A DNA stretch of 64,000 nucleotides from JACTUA01 sp964551875 (lineage in GTDB: Archaea > Halobacteriota > Methanomicrobia > Methanomicrobiales > JACTUA01), in NCBI GenBank assembly GCA_964551875.1, contig CAZKEV010000004.1, positions 11,335 through 75,334 on the forward strand, given 5' to 3'. Of the stretch, positions 52,647-61,258 are shown piece by piece. The stretch's first letter is position 1, and every line of letters starts with the position of its first letter. The notes under the pieces were generated by a model. The model worked only from the letters and a program-made list of their open reading frames with translations, was not told the origin of the DNA and ran no database searches. The position numbers were made by a program, and so were the translations under genes.

Positions 52647-53627
52647 CTAGATGTGGCGGCAGTCCCCGGCGATGACCCGCTCCACGGCCCCGGTATCCTT
52701 CCGGACGAGGAGGGCCCCGAACTCGTCGATATCCACCGCCTCCCCCTCGAAGGTCTTTGCAAGGGTGGTGATCCTGACCCGGTGGCCCAGGGTGAGGGAG
52801 AGACTCCGCCACTCCCGGACGATGGCCTCGTACTCCCCGGCCTCGAGGAGCTCGTAGTGCCGCTCGAACTCCTTTAAGACCGTGGCCAGGAAGGCGGGAC
52901 GGTCCACGTCCCGCCCGAGCTCTGCAGAGAGGGAGGTGACGGCTGCCCGGATCTCGGGGGGGAGGCGGCCGACATGGATGTTTGCGTCGATCCCGAGCCC
53001 GAGGAGGGTGTAGTTGACGACGGCATTCTCAGCGGAGAGCTCGAGGAGCAGGCCGGCCACCTTCTTATCCCCGATGAAGATGTCGTTCGGCCACTTGATC
53101 AGGGCCCCGAGATCGAACTCCTTTCTGATGGCCCGGGCCACCGCGAGGGCGGCGGCCATGGTCACCATGAAGACCCGATCGATGGGTATCTTCGGTTTCA
53201 GGATGATGGTGGTCCAGATCCCCCCGGGAGGGGAGGCCCATGCCCGCCCGAGCCTCCCCTGCCCCCCGGTCTGCTCCTCGGCGATCACCATCATCCCGTC
53301 GAGCCTTTGCGGATCCTGCTGGCCAGCGAGGTCCCGTGCGATCCATGTGGTGGATTCTGTCGTTTCCAGGTACTTCATCCGCCGGCCGATGACCCTCGTC
53401 CCGAGGTGCTTCTGGATCTCGTAGGGGAGGAGGCGGCCCGACCTCTTTGTGAGATGGTACAGGTCCCTCCTGGGCTCCGTGATGGCGTAGCCCAGGGCCC
53501 GGAGCCGGTCCACCGCCTCGGTGACCCGGGACCGGGGGATCCCGAGGGATGCGGTGATGGTATCGGCCGGGGCGCTCCCCCCGCCCTCGTCCAGGACCCT
53601 GAGCACCTCGAAAGCCGGATCGTCCAT
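52647..53627 (-). CDS. birA: BirA, bifunctional biotin ligase/repressor
   Basis: A 326-residue protein: an N-terminal winged helix (1-70, 'ADTITASLGIPRSRVTEAVDRLRALGY') and a catalytic domain with the biotinyl-AMP loop 'TGGQGRLGRAWASPPGG' and 'IKWPNDIFIGDKKVAGLLLE'. A small C-terminal SH3-like domain follows. It activates biotin and attaches it to PycB. The winged helix suggests that it also represses biotin genes, as in E. coli. The ATG at 53627 has an AGAGGTAA ribosome site and is preferred over the longer frame. Confidence 0.92.
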   Translation of the reverse strand: MDDPAFEVLRVLDEGGGSAPADTITASLGIPRSRVTEAVDRLRALGYAITEPRRDLYHLTKRSGRLLPYEIQKHLGTRVIGRRMKYLETTESTTWIARDLAGQQDPQRLDGMMVIAEEQTGGQGRLGRAWASPPGGIWTTIILKPKIPIDRVFMVTMAAALAVARAIRKEFDLGALIKWPNDIFIGDKKVAGLLLELSAENAVVNYTLLGLGIDANIHVGRLPPEIRAAVTSLSAELGRDVDRPAFLATVLKEFERHYELLEAGEYEAIVREWRSLSLTLGHRVRITTLAKTFEGEAVDIDEFGALLVRKDTGAVERVIAGDCRHI

Positions 53628-53631
53628 GGAG

Positions 53632-54054
53632 TTACCTCTTTGCACCGACCTGCTCTGAAGGGAGAGGGCAGGGGTCCTTCCCGCAGACCTGCTTCATGAT
53701 GGCGCTCTGGTGCTCCATGAGTGTTGCAAGGTCGAAGATGCCCGTGATGTCGACCACGCCGATGGCCCCGATGGCCTCACCCCGGTCGTTCCTCACGGGT
53801 GAGACGACCACCGGCACCCCCTTGTATGCCCCGGACCCGGGGGTCTTCCTGAAGAGCCGGTTCTTCGCGATGGCCTCCTCAAGGGTGGGGCCGGTGAACG
53901 CCATGTCCACGACCTTCCCTTCCTCGATCCTTATCCCCGGGTGATCCCGGGAGCGGGCGGTGACCGGGAGCCGGTTGAGGATCTCGTGGAGGGCGAGGAG
54001 AAGGGGCTTCCAGTCCTCTGACGTGGAACCTGCCGAGATGACGGGGTCTCTCAT
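53632..54054 (-). CDS. DUF2111 protein
   Basis: A 140-residue protein of DUF2111, found mainly in methanogens. 'RIEEGKVVDMAFTGPTLEEAIAKNRLFRKTPGSGAYKGVPVVVSPVRNDRGEAIGAIGVVDITGIFDLATLM' has the look of a small ligand-sensing (PAS/GAF-like) domain, and the end has 'CGKDPC'. The function is unknown. It ends 5 bases before birA, so it is likely cotranscribed with the biotin genes. Start at ATG 54054 after a GAGG site. Confidence 0.78.
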   Translation of the reverse strand: MRDPVISAGSTSEDWKPLLLALHEILNRLPVTARSRDHPGIRIEEGKVVDMAFTGPTLEEAIAKNRLFRKTPGSGAYKGVPVVVSPVRNDRGEAIGAIGVVDITGIFDLATLMEHQSAIMKQVCGKDPCPLPSEQVGAKR

Positions 54055-54085
54055 GGAACCATCCTCACACACTCTCTCCCATCCC

Positions 54086-54664
54086 CTACAATAAGGCTTC
54101 CTCATCGCCGCAGGAGAAGGAGGCGAGGAAGCCTCTAGAGGGGTACTCGTGGATGGTCGCGGCAAGGACGAGGCCCCTCCCCACCGCCTTCTCCACGACC
54201 ACGGCCTCGCCCCCTTCGGCAGTGGCAACCGTCGTTCCGTCGTGCTCGGGAAATGTCCCGTCGCACTCGATGGCCAGGGGATCGTACCCTTCGATGAGGC
54301 TCGCCCAGGGGCTGCCTGGGGCGAACGTGATGCGCCGAGGAGCGTAGTTGTGCCGGTAAGTGAGGCCGAAGGGCAGCCAGTCATAGGCCCCCGGCCGCCC
54401 GTCCGCCGCCCCGAAGACCAGGATCCTGCCGCCCCCCTCGAGGAACCGCTCGATCCGGTCGGAGGAGGCCCGGAGGGCCGGAAGGAGCCGGGAGTAGAGG
54501 GGGTTCCCGAACCCGGTAGGGATGACGAGGGCGGTGAACCTGCCCCGGTAGAAAGGAGAGGCGAGGAGCTGGGGAGTGACGAGCTCGCAGCAGCCGGTGC
54601 ATTCATCGATGAGCCGCGTGAAGATCTGGGGCGAGTCCCAGAGGAAGCCCGTCCTGGAGATCAC
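54086..54664 (-). CDS. Uncharacterised GATase-like protein downstream of rtcB
   Basis: A 192-residue protein whose GTG start overlaps the rtcB stop (GTGA). 'FTALVIPTGFGNPLYSRLLPALRASSDRIERFLEGGGRILVFGAADG' resembles the alpha/beta fold of class I glutamine-amidotransferase-like or ThuA-like proteins. A conserved catalytic Cys after the 'VFGA' strand is not evident. Near the start lies 'DECTGCCELVTPQLL'. No function assigned. Its coupling to rtcB suggests an RNA-related role. Confidence 0.6.
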   Translation of the reverse strand: MISRTGFLWDSPQIFTRLIDECTGCCELVTPQLLASPFYRGRFTALVIPTGFGNPLYSRLLPALRASSDRIERFLEGGGRILVFGAADGRPGAYDWLPFGLTYRHNYAPRRITFAPGSPWASLIEGYDPLAIECDGTFPEHDGTTVATAEGGEAVVVEKAVGRGLVLAATIHEYPSRGFLASFSCGDEEALL

Positions 54665-56094
54665 CCCTTGATCACCCCGAGGGGGACGAGCTTTGCCACG
54701 AGCCGGGAGATGCCGAGGGCATCCACCACCCGCACCACCTCCTCGGAGGGCTTGTAGACCTGCGGTGCTTCCTCGGCGATGGAGGCCTCGGACGGGGCGC
54801 GGACGATGATCCCCTCGCGGGCGAGCTGGTCCCGGATGTCCTTCCCCCGCACGTCCTTCTTCGCCTGGGTCCGGGAGGTCACCCGGCCGGCGCCGTGGCA
54901 GGTGGACCCGAAGGTCTTCTCCATGGCAACCGCAGTGCCGCAGAGGAGGAACGAGGGGGTTCCCATCGAGCCCGGGATGATGACCGGCTGGCCGGTCTCC
55001 GCGAACTCTGATGGGAGATCCGGGGAGCCGGGCCCGAAGGCCCGGGTCGCCCCCTTCCGGTGGACGCAGACCTGCATCTCCTTCCCGTCTACGGTATGGA
55101 CCTCCATCTTTGCCACGTTGTGGGCAACATCGTAGACGAGGGGCATCTCTTCGTACGCGATCCCGTAGAGCTTCGCGAGGACCTTGCGCGTCGTATCGGT
55201 GATCATCTGCCGGTTCGCCCACGCGTAGTTGGCCGCAGCCGCCATGCCGCCGAAGTATGCCTTCCCTTCCGGGGAGGTGACGGGAGCGCAGGCGAGCTGC
55301 CGGTCCGGAAGCTGGATCCCGTACTTCTTCGTGGCTGATTCCAGGACCCTGAGGTGGTCGGTGCAGACTTGGTGGCCGAGTCCCCGGGAGCCGCAGTGGA
55401 TCATGACGGCGATCTGCCCCAGTGAAATGCCGAAGATCGAGGCTGCCTTCGGGTCGTAAATCTCCTTCACCTCCTGGATCTCCAGGAAGTGATTCCCGGA
55501 CCCGAGCGTCCCTGACTGGGGGAACCCCCGCTGCCGGGCCTTCTGGCTCACCCCGGCGGTATCCGCCCCCTTCATGGCCCCCTGCTCCTCGCACCTCGCG
55601 ATATCCCCGGGAATGCCATACCCGTGCTCCACCGCCCACCGTGAGCCGGCGAGCATCATCTCCTCGAGCTCCCGGCCCGAGAGCCGGAGGTCCGCCTTTG
55701 CCCCGACACCGGTCGGGACGGCCTGGTAGAGCCGCTCCACGAGCTCCCGCCGGTTCTTCAGGTCCTGGACGGTGAGGGGGGTCGAGAGGAGCCGCACGCC
55801 GCAGTTGATGTCAAAGCCGACCCCGCCGGGTGAGATGACCCCGGTGGAGATCTCGAAGGCCGCCACGCCCCCGATGGGGAAGCCGTAGCCCCAGTGGATA
55901 TCGGGCATGGCGAGGGCGTACTTCACGATGCCCGGCATGGTCGCGACGTTCGCGAGCTGCTGGATGGCCCCCGGTTCCAGGCTCTTCCTGAGCAATTCAG
56001 AGAGGAAGAACCGGCCCGGGACCCGCATCCCGGGGGTGAAACCGACCGGGACCTCCCACTCGAGGTCCGTGATCTTCTTTATCCCCTCACCCAT
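54661..56094 (-). CDS. rtcB: RtcB, RNA-splicing ligase
   Basis: A 477-residue RtcB with the canonical blocks 'MPDIHWGYGFPIGGVAAFE', 'GGVGFDINCGVRLL' (manganese Cys), 'LGSGNHFLEIQ', 'MIHCGSRGLGHQV' and 'GSMGTPSFLLCGT', ending '...SRLVAKLVPLGVIKG'. The His that becomes guanylated lies in 'STCHGAGR'. It joins tRNA exon halves after intron removal with GTP and manganese, and the tRNA-Met in this window is one likely substrate. Archease, its activator, is encoded 9 bases upstream. No intein is present. Confidence 0.95.
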   Translation of the reverse strand: MGEGIKKITDLEWEVPVGFTPGMRVPGRFFLSELLRKSLEPGAIQQLANVATMPGIVKYALAMPDIHWGYGFPIGGVAAFEISTGVISPGGVGFDINCGVRLLSTPLTVQDLKNRRELVERLYQAVPTGVGAKADLRLSGRELEEMMLAGSRWAVEHGYGIPGDIARCEEQGAMKGADTAGVSQKARQRGFPQSGTLGSGNHFLEIQEVKEIYDPKAASIFGISLGQIAVMIHCGSRGLGHQVCTDHLRVLESATKKYGIQLPDRQLACAPVTSPEGKAYFGGMAAAANYAWANRQMITDTTRKVLAKLYGIAYEEMPLVYDVAHNVAKMEVHTVDGKEMQVCVHRKGATRAFGPGSPDLPSEFAETGQPVIIPGSMGTPSFLLCGTAVAMEKTFGSTCHGAGRVTSRTQAKKDVRGKDIRDQLAREGIIVRAPSEASIAEEAPQVYKPSEEVVRVVDALGISRLVAKLVPLGVIKG

Positions 56095-56103
56095 GGAGTC
56101 TCC

Positions 56104-56511
56104 TCACACGTCAACAATGATGTCCAATACATAGATCTCACCCTCCCTATATATGGAGAGGCCCGAGTAGGAGATCCCCTTGATCTCGGCCCCGCCCCCG
56201 TGCTTCTCCCTCCGGAACTCCTCGCCCCGGCAGAGGGCCGCGAGCCGGTTCCCCCGTATCTCCACCTCAAAGGAGCAGAACGCGATGGATTCGGCGTCTG
56301 AGAGGAAGAGGATCTCGGAGAGGAAGTCTGCGAGGAGGGACTCGGTGTCCTCCGATTCCACCTCGATCCTGCGCACGATCCCCGCCGGCGTGCAGTTCGG
56401 GGCCATGGTCTCGCAGACCGCCCGGGCTGCCTCGGCAAAGGCCTCCGGGAGGGTCCTTCCCCTCACCCTGAACTTCACGTCGGCCGTATGGTCGAGAACC
56501 TCGTAGGACAT
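56104..56511 (-). CDS. Archease, RtcB activator
   Basis: A 135-residue archease: 'YEVLDHTADVKFRVRGRTLPEAFAEAARAVCETM', then 'SLLADFLSEILFLSDAESIAFCSFEVEI' and the C-terminal 'KGISYSGLSIYREGEIYVLDIIVDV' with metal-ligand Asp. The family speeds RtcB guanylation and multiple turnover. Its position directly upstream of rtcB is the usual arrangement. Confidence 0.93.
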   Translation of the reverse strand: MSYEVLDHTADVKFRVRGRTLPEAFAEAARAVCETMAPNCTPAGIVRRIEVESEDTESLLADFLSEILFLSDAESIAFCSFEVEIRGNRLAALCRGEEFRREKHGGGAEIKGISYSGLSIYREGEIYVLDIIVDV

Positions 56512-56515
56512 ACCG

Positions 56516-56782
56516 TCAGAACCGGTCCAGGAAACGGGGGATCATCCCGCCGTGGATGGCATCGTGGTACCGGGCCTGGTACCGGGAGACATAGACCGTC
56601 CAGCCCCCCACCTGGATCCTGAGGTCGGTCGGCTTCGGCGGGTGGATGGAGGTGGGGAGGAGGATGGGGCCCCCGCAGGAGGTGCAGAGCCGCATATCGT
56701 GCTGCCGCTTCTGGACGTAGGTCCGCACCTCGTCTGTCACCCGGATCCCGTCAGCGGGCGGGGGGGGAGAGGACCGGTCCAT
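56516..56782 (-). CDS. Small protein with a CxxC motif, upstream of archease
   Basis: An 88-residue protein: N-terminal helix 'DEVRTYVQKRQHDMRLCTSCGGPILLPT' with one CxxC, then a beta-rich part ('DLRIQVGGWTVYVSRYQARYHDAIH'). No recognised function. A metal site would need a second ligand pair, perhaps through dimerisation. It ends 4 bases before archease and is probably the first gene of the RtcB operon. Starts at 56782 (ATG) and 56797 (GTG) are both possible. Confidence 0.6.
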   Translation of the reverse strand: MDRSSPPPPADGIRVTDEVRTYVQKRQHDMRLCTSCGGPILLPTSIHPPKPTDLRIQVGGWTVYVSRYQARYHDAIHGGMIPRFLDRF

Positions 56783-56828
56783 GGGGGAGCATTGCACCGG
56801 GAGGTAAAAAAAGGTGGCGGGATTGCGC

Positions 56829-57047
56829 TCAGGCGACGAGGAGCTGGGTCACCACGTCCACGTACTCCTCCCTGAGCTCGTAAACGGCGTAGTGGCTGTT
56901 CTGCTGCTTCCTGACACGGAGGATCCCGATCCGGGAGGCGATGATCCCCACCATCGAGGCAAGGGCATGGTAGCTCACGGAGAAACGATGGGTGAGGGCC
57001 TCGTAGATCCTCGGGATGGTGAGGGAGCGGAGGCGCAGGAAGAGGCC
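56829..57047 (-). CDS. DUF2551-type HTH protein, N terminus in the gap
   Basis: The visible 73 residues ('RLRSLTIPRIYEALTHRFSVSYHALASMVGIIASRIGILRVRKQQNSHYAVYELREEYVDVVTQLL') match DUF2551, a short winged-helix family of methanogens. The 5' part is lost in the run of N starting at 57048. It is probably a transcriptional regulator. Whether it belongs with the RtcB operon or the other side of the gap cannot be judged. Confidence 0.65.
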   Translation of the reverse strand, partial: GLFLRLRSLTIPRIYEALTHRFSVSYHALASMVGIIASRIGILRVRKQQNSHYAVYELREEYVDVVTQLLVA

Positions 57048-57147
57048 NNNNNNNNNNNNNNNNNNNNNNNNNNNNNNNNNNNNNNNNNNNNNNNNNNNNN
57101 NNNNNNNNNNNNNNNNNNNNNNNNNNNNNNNNNNNNNNNNNNNNNNN
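57048..57147. other. Scaffold gap (100 N)
   Basis: One hundred undetermined bases, the usual placeholder length for a gap of unknown size. Neighbourhood across it, including the distance between the DUF2551 gene and secF, should not be trusted. Confidence 0.98.
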
Positions 57148-57198
57148 GGATGCGGGAAATCCCAACTATTTAATCCTCCTGCGACCTCACTATACGGT

Positions 57199-58053
57199 AT
57201 GGACTGGTTCTCGTACGATATCAACCGCTATACCAACGTGAGGATGCTGGCCATCCCCCTCATCATCTTCCTCCTCTCCCTCCTGGTCATCGGGATGACC
57301 TACGCCTCCACGGGCCTTCCGGTCCGGCCCGGCATCGACTTCAAGGGGGGGACGGCGGTGACCCTCTCCACCCCGGACAGCGAGGATGCCGTCCGGGCTT
57401 ATTTCGCGGGTTTTCCCCTGGAGCCCATCACCCGCGATGTAAGCTCCAGGCTCTACCTCCTCAAGTTCACGAAGATGTCTGCCGAAAAGAACCAGCAGCT
57501 TATCGATAAGATCAACGCGCGTTACCCCGATGCGAGCGTGGACTATATCGACGAGACCTTCGGGCAGACCCTCCAGGGCCAGGCTCTCATCGCGCTCCTC
57601 TTCTCCTTCCTCGGGATGGCCGTGGTGGTCTTCATCGCGTTCCGGACCTTCATCCCGTCCCTCGCCGTGGTCTCGTGCGCCTTCGTCGACATGGTGGGGA
57701 CCGCTGCAGGAATGAATGTCCTCAACATCCCCCTGACACTCCCCACCACGGCGGCACTCCTGATGCTCATCGGCTACTCGGTGGACAGCGACATCCTCCT
57801 CACCATGCGGGTGCTCAAGCGGCAGGGGAAGCTCGAGGATAAGCTCGCGGGGGCCTTCAGGACAGGGATCATCATGACCTCCACCACCCTCGCTGCCGTC
57901 CTCTCCCTCTGGATCGTCGCCGGCCTCGGGCAGATCGAGGTCATTCGGGACATGGCCGCGGTCCTCCTCGTGGGCCTCGTCCTGGACATCATCAATACCT
58001 GGATCACGAATGCCACGCTCCTCAAGTGGTACGCTGAAAGGAAGGGGTCCTGA
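57199..58053 (+). CDS. secF: SecF, protein-export membrane protein
   Basis: A 284-residue SecF with six membrane segments. The 'PGIDFKGGTAVTL' block follows the first helix, and the C-terminal RND half has 'FVDMVGTAAGMNVLNIPLTLPTTAALLMLIGYSVDSDILL'. With SecD it draws exported proteins across the membrane using the ion gradient. A TATA-like ATTTAATC lies about 27 bases before the ATG, so the transcript may be leaderless. It overlaps secD by one base, the archaeal order. Confidence 0.93.
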   Translation: MDWFSYDINRYTNVRMLAIPLIIFLLSLLVIGMTYASTGLPVRPGIDFKGGTAVTLSTPDSEDAVRAYFAGFPLEPITRDVSSRLYLLKFTKMSAEKNQQLIDKINARYPDASVDYIDETFGQTLQGQALIALLFSFLGMAVVVFIAFRTFIPSLAVVSCAFVDMVGTAAGMNVLNIPLTLPTTAALLMLIGYSVDSDILLTMRVLKRQGKLEDKLAGAFRTGIIMTSTTLAAVLSLWIVAGLGQIEVIRDMAAVLLVGLVLDIINTWITNATLLKWYAERKGS

Positions 58054-59555
58054 TGGCGAAGCCGAAGAAGAAAAAGGAGGCAGATAAGAAGCCGGAGCCG
58101 GCCAGGAAGGAGGGCCTGAAGGAGATTGTCAGGGACTGGAGGGTACTCATCCTTATCATCCTCCTCGTCCTCTCGGTCGCCGCCATCTACCCCCACTTCG
58201 AGAACGGAAAGTTCACCACTGCGCTCCAGTTCGGACTCGACCTCCAGGGAGGCTCCTGGCTCCAGATGTCCTTTGCCTCGGAGGTGGTGGGGTTCACCTC
58301 CCAGCGGTCCGCTGATGATCTGGCCACCGCCCTGAACAAGCGCCTCGACGCCGAGGTATCGCAGGTAGGGCCGGGCCAGCTGGAGATCCGGAAGACCTTT
58401 ACAAAAGCTGATCTCGAACGGGCCTTCTCGGCAGAGAACGCCACCCTGACCACGTACGAACCGGGGGTCTCCCGGGCAACAGCAGACGATACCAAGAGGA
58501 TCCTGGAGCAGAAGATCAACACCCTGGGAACCAAGGATGCACGGGTGAACCTTCTCACCCCCGTGGGAACGAACGTCGTCCGCTACGTGCGGGTGGAGCT
58601 CGCAGGGGTGGACATCAACACTGCAAAGAGCATCGTCGGCAAGCAGGGGCTCTTCGAGATCCGGATCAAAACCGTCGGGAACCAGACCGAACATGTCCTC
58701 TTCGGGAACGCCATCACCTCGGTGGGGAACCCCCAGCAGGATCCAACGAGGATGACCTGGGGCGTCCCGTTCACCCTCTCCGAACAGGGCGCTGCGGACT
58801 TCCGGAACGCTGCAAACCAGTACGGGGCGGTGACAGACCAGGGGAATCATCCCATTTCCATGCTCCTTGACAATGTCACGGTCTTCTCGGCGCCGCTTGA
58901 TCCGACCCTTGCAAAGGAACTCATGACCCAAAATGTCCAGAGGCTCTCTGCGAGCACCGGCTCGGGGACCGTCGGGATGAACCAGGCACAGACCCTCGAG
59001 ATCCACCTCAGGGCGGGTGCCCTGCCCGTCAATGTGCAGGTGGCGAACTTTGGCCAAGTCTCCGCCCCCCTCGGTGAGTACTTCAAGTTCATGTCCTTCA
59101 TCGCAGGGGTCCTGGCGCTCCTCACGGTCGGCCTCGTCATCTACCTCCGATACCGCGAGCCTTCCATCGTCCTCCCCATGGTGGGGACGAACTTCGCCGA
59201 GGTCATTATCCTCCTCGGGATCGCCCGGTTCATCTTCCAGCTCGACCTCGCCTCCATCGCCGGGCTCATCGCCGTTGTAGGGACCGGGATCGACCAGCTC
59301 GTGGTGATCACCGACGAGGTCCTGCACGAGGGGAAGGTCCCCTCCCCCGCCCTCTACTTAAAGCGCCTGACCCGGGCCCTCGCCATCATCCTCGTGGCCG
59401 CGGGGACCGTGATCTTTGCCATGCTCCCCCTCGCCCTCATGGACCTCTCCACCCTGAAGGGGTTCGCCTTCATCACCATCCTCGGTGTCCTCATCGGGGT
59501 CGCGATCACCCGGCCGGCGTACGGGAAGATCATCATGGCGGTGCTGTCGAAGTAG
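58053..59555 (+). CDS. secD: SecD, protein-export membrane protein
   Basis: A 500-residue SecD: first helix near residues 28-46, 'GLDLQGGSWLQM' block, long extracellular domain, and a C-terminal six-helix part with 'LASIAGLIAVVGTGIDQLVVITDEV'. It works with SecF at the Sec translocon. Many secreted proteins in this window depend on that route. Start ATG 58053 overlaps the secF stop. A T-rich terminator-like stretch lies downstream near 59725. Confidence 0.93.
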   Translation: MAKPKKKKEADKKPEPARKEGLKEIVRDWRVLILIILLVLSVAAIYPHFENGKFTTALQFGLDLQGGSWLQMSFASEVVGFTSQRSADDLATALNKRLDAEVSQVGPGQLEIRKTFTKADLERAFSAENATLTTYEPGVSRATADDTKRILEQKINTLGTKDARVNLLTPVGTNVVRYVRVELAGVDINTAKSIVGKQGLFEIRIKTVGNQTEHVLFGNAITSVGNPQQDPTRMTWGVPFTLSEQGAADFRNAANQYGAVTDQGNHPISMLLDNVTVFSAPLDPTLAKELMTQNVQRLSASTGSGTVGMNQAQTLEIHLRAGALPVNVQVANFGQVSAPLGEYFKFMSFIAGVLALLTVGLVIYLRYREPSIVLPMVGTNFAEVIILLGIARFIFQLDLASIAGLIAVVGTGIDQLVVITDEVLHEGKVPSPALYLKRLTRALAIILVAAGTVIFAMLPLALMDLSTLKGFAFITILGVLIGVAITRPAYGKIIMAVLSK

Positions 59556-59721
59556 GACCGCATCCCCCTTTTTCCGTTGGATGCCTTCCCGGCTTACCGG
59601 GCAGGCCGACCGGATGACGGGAACCATCGGTAAGCATTCACCACCTTCCTCTCAAGCGGATCACCGGGCAGAAGGTAACGGCGAACCTGCCCGGGACCTG
59701 GTCCGGTGACCACCAGAAAGA

Positions 59722-59740
59722 ATTTTTTTTTCCTTCCCTC
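59722..59740 (+). terminator. T-tract, probable secFD terminator
   Basis: A run of eight to nine T at 59725 in the plus strand, followed by CTTCCC, in the 197-base gap after secD. Archaeal termination often needs only such a U-tract. No strong hairpin is visible. Confidence 0.4.
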
Positions 59741-59752
59741 CCATCAGCTACG

Positions 59753-59941
59753 ATGGAAAACCTGCTCCTCTCGCCCGAGTTTCAGATGAGCCTCCTCCTC
59801 TTCGTGGCCCTCGGGGGGTACCTCATCGCGTCCCGGATCAACCAGTCGGCGGTCATCGGCCTCATCCTCGTGGGGCTCCTCGTGGGCCCGAGCTTCCTCG
59901 GGCTCATCACAGTATTGCGAGGGGGTATTTCATGTCGATAA
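59753..59941 (+). pseudogene. Truncated CPA2/Kef-type cation antiporter (N-terminal piece)
   Basis: The first 52 codons ('LLLFVALGGYLIASRINQSAVIGLILVGLLVGPSFLGLI') match the first two membrane helices of Kef/NapA-type cation:proton antiporters, which normally exceed 380 residues. At about 59910 the similarity ends abruptly and the frame closes ten codons later. The rest of the gene is not found in the window. The neighbouring SNF transporter is cut in the same way from the other side. Confidence 0.7.
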
Positions 59942-60088
59942 ACAGGTAATTACAAATTGCTGACAAAATTGAATTTAGATCGAAAAGTAAAAGATTTTCT
60001 GCTCGAGAATCCCCATTTCGATAGTTTAATATCTCTTAAGATATGTTTTACCCTTGGTCTCTTTCGAATATCTTATGGAGATTGCAGT

Positions 60089-61228
60089 ATGACGAAGACA
60101 GTCCTGAAATTCACCCTTGCCGCCCTCGCGGCCTTGCTCATCGTGCAGGGCGTCTATGCTGCTACGCCATACATCACGCCGACCTCGGGTGATGTGGGCA
60201 CGCCTTTCACCATCACCGACCCGCAAGGACGCATGCAACCCGGGGATGAGTGTGCGTTGTATCTCGAGGGTACACCGCCAGACTCGGGAACCTTGGTTAG
60301 GAATCCGGTTATTTCGCAGGATGGCTCTACTCTAACGGGAACGATTCCCCAAATCGATCCCGGCAACTACTATGTTACCGTAAGACTCCCGGGAGGTGAC
60401 CCGCGCTTTAACGACTTGGCGTTCTTCGCCGGTCCCGCATGTATTCCAACAACAGAAGTCTGTAACGGAGTCGACGACGACTGCGATGGAGATGTTGACG
60501 AGTCCTTGAGCAGAGCATGCTACAGCGGCTCTCCAGAAACAGAAGGAGTGGGAGTCTGCCACGGAGGAACACAGACATGCACAGAAGGAGAATGGGACAC
60601 TTGTATTGGAGAGGTAATCCCGCAGGGCGAAGTATGTAATCTCCTGGATGATGATTGCAATGGTGCCGTAGATGATGGCTTATGTACGCCAGGAGCATGT
60701 GAAGGTGGTGGAATGCACCTTTTTTGGGATTGTATGGGTGGATTTTGTTCTATACGTGATATAAAAGCATGTACCAAGCAACTATCAGCTTACTATTATG
60801 AACGTTATCAGGGAACGCAATACAGTGGATGTGGCGAAGCAGTTCAAAGCCTTCTGGGCTGCTCGGCTGACAATGGATGCTGTTCTCTGGAAACAGAACA
60901 GGAACAAAAACAATGCATGGATACTTACTGCCATGAGCTTTATGGAAATGTGTACCCGACCGATGCAGATGGTGACAATTATAACGAATTATATGACTGC
61001 GATGACAATAATGACCAAGTGAACCCGGCCGCCGTGGAGGTCTGTGATGGCAAAGACAATGACTGTGATGGTGTTGTTGATGAATGCGCCCCTGGGGAGA
61101 CATGTATTGGTGGCACATGCACGACAGCACCCGCCGTCCCCGAATTCCCCACGGTGGCGGTCCCCATAGGGATATTGGGAGCGTTTGTGATTGTGGTGCT
61201 CGTTGCAGGGAAGAAACTGATCCAATAA
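60089..61228 (+). CDS. Secreted MopE-like Ca-binding protein with PEF-CTERM tail
   Basis: A 379-residue exported protein. Signal peptide 1-24, then an IPT/TIG-like beta domain, then three copies of the MopE-type putative metal-binding motif ('VCNGVDDDCDGDVDE', 'VCNLLDDDCNGAVDDG', 'VCDGKDNDCDGVVDE') between Cys-rich regions. It ends with 'PEFPTVAVPIGILGAFVIVVLVAGKK', a PEF-CTERM sorting signal that archaeosortase C-type enzymes process. The Asp-rich loops are expected to bind calcium. The ATG at 60089 has GGAG upstream. AT-rich DNA at 59940-60088 supplies its promoter. It interrupts two transporter genes. Confidence 0.78.
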   Translation: MTKTVLKFTLAALAALLIVQGVYAATPYITPTSGDVGTPFTITDPQGRMQPGDECALYLEGTPPDSGTLVRNPVISQDGSTLTGTIPQIDPGNYYVTVRLPGGDPRFNDLAFFAGPACIPTTEVCNGVDDDCDGDVDESLSRACYSGSPETEGVGVCHGGTQTCTEGEWDTCIGEVIPQGEVCNLLDDDCNGAVDDGLCTPGACEGGGMHLFWDCMGGFCSIRDIKACTKQLSAYYYERYQGTQYSGCGEAVQSLLGCSADNGCCSLETEQEQKQCMDTYCHELYGNVYPTDADGDNYNELYDCDDNNDQVNPAAVEVCDGKDNDCDGVVDECAPGETCIGGTCTTAPAVPEFPTVAVPIGILGAFVIVVLVAGKKLIQ

Positions 61229-61258
61229 TTTTTTTAAATCCGAGGTATTGGGGAAACA

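Noticed and set aside
54055..54606. Upstream extension of the DUF2111 frame
   Set aside because: It overlaps the GATase-like gene in another frame and reads as Ser/Pro/Arg low complexity; the DUF2111 homology starts at ATG 54054.
54665..55639. Upstream extension of the GATase-like gene (frame of 517 codons)
   Set aside because: The extension lies inside rtcB in another frame and is Arg/Gly-rich; the real start is the GTG overlapping the rtcB stop.
57016..57198. Upstream extension of secF through the N gap
   Set aside because: The frame passes only because N codons contain no stops; SecF begins at the ATG at 57199.
57774..59327. Minus-strand open frame (517 codons)
   Set aside because: Antisense to secF/secD; low-complexity acidic translation.
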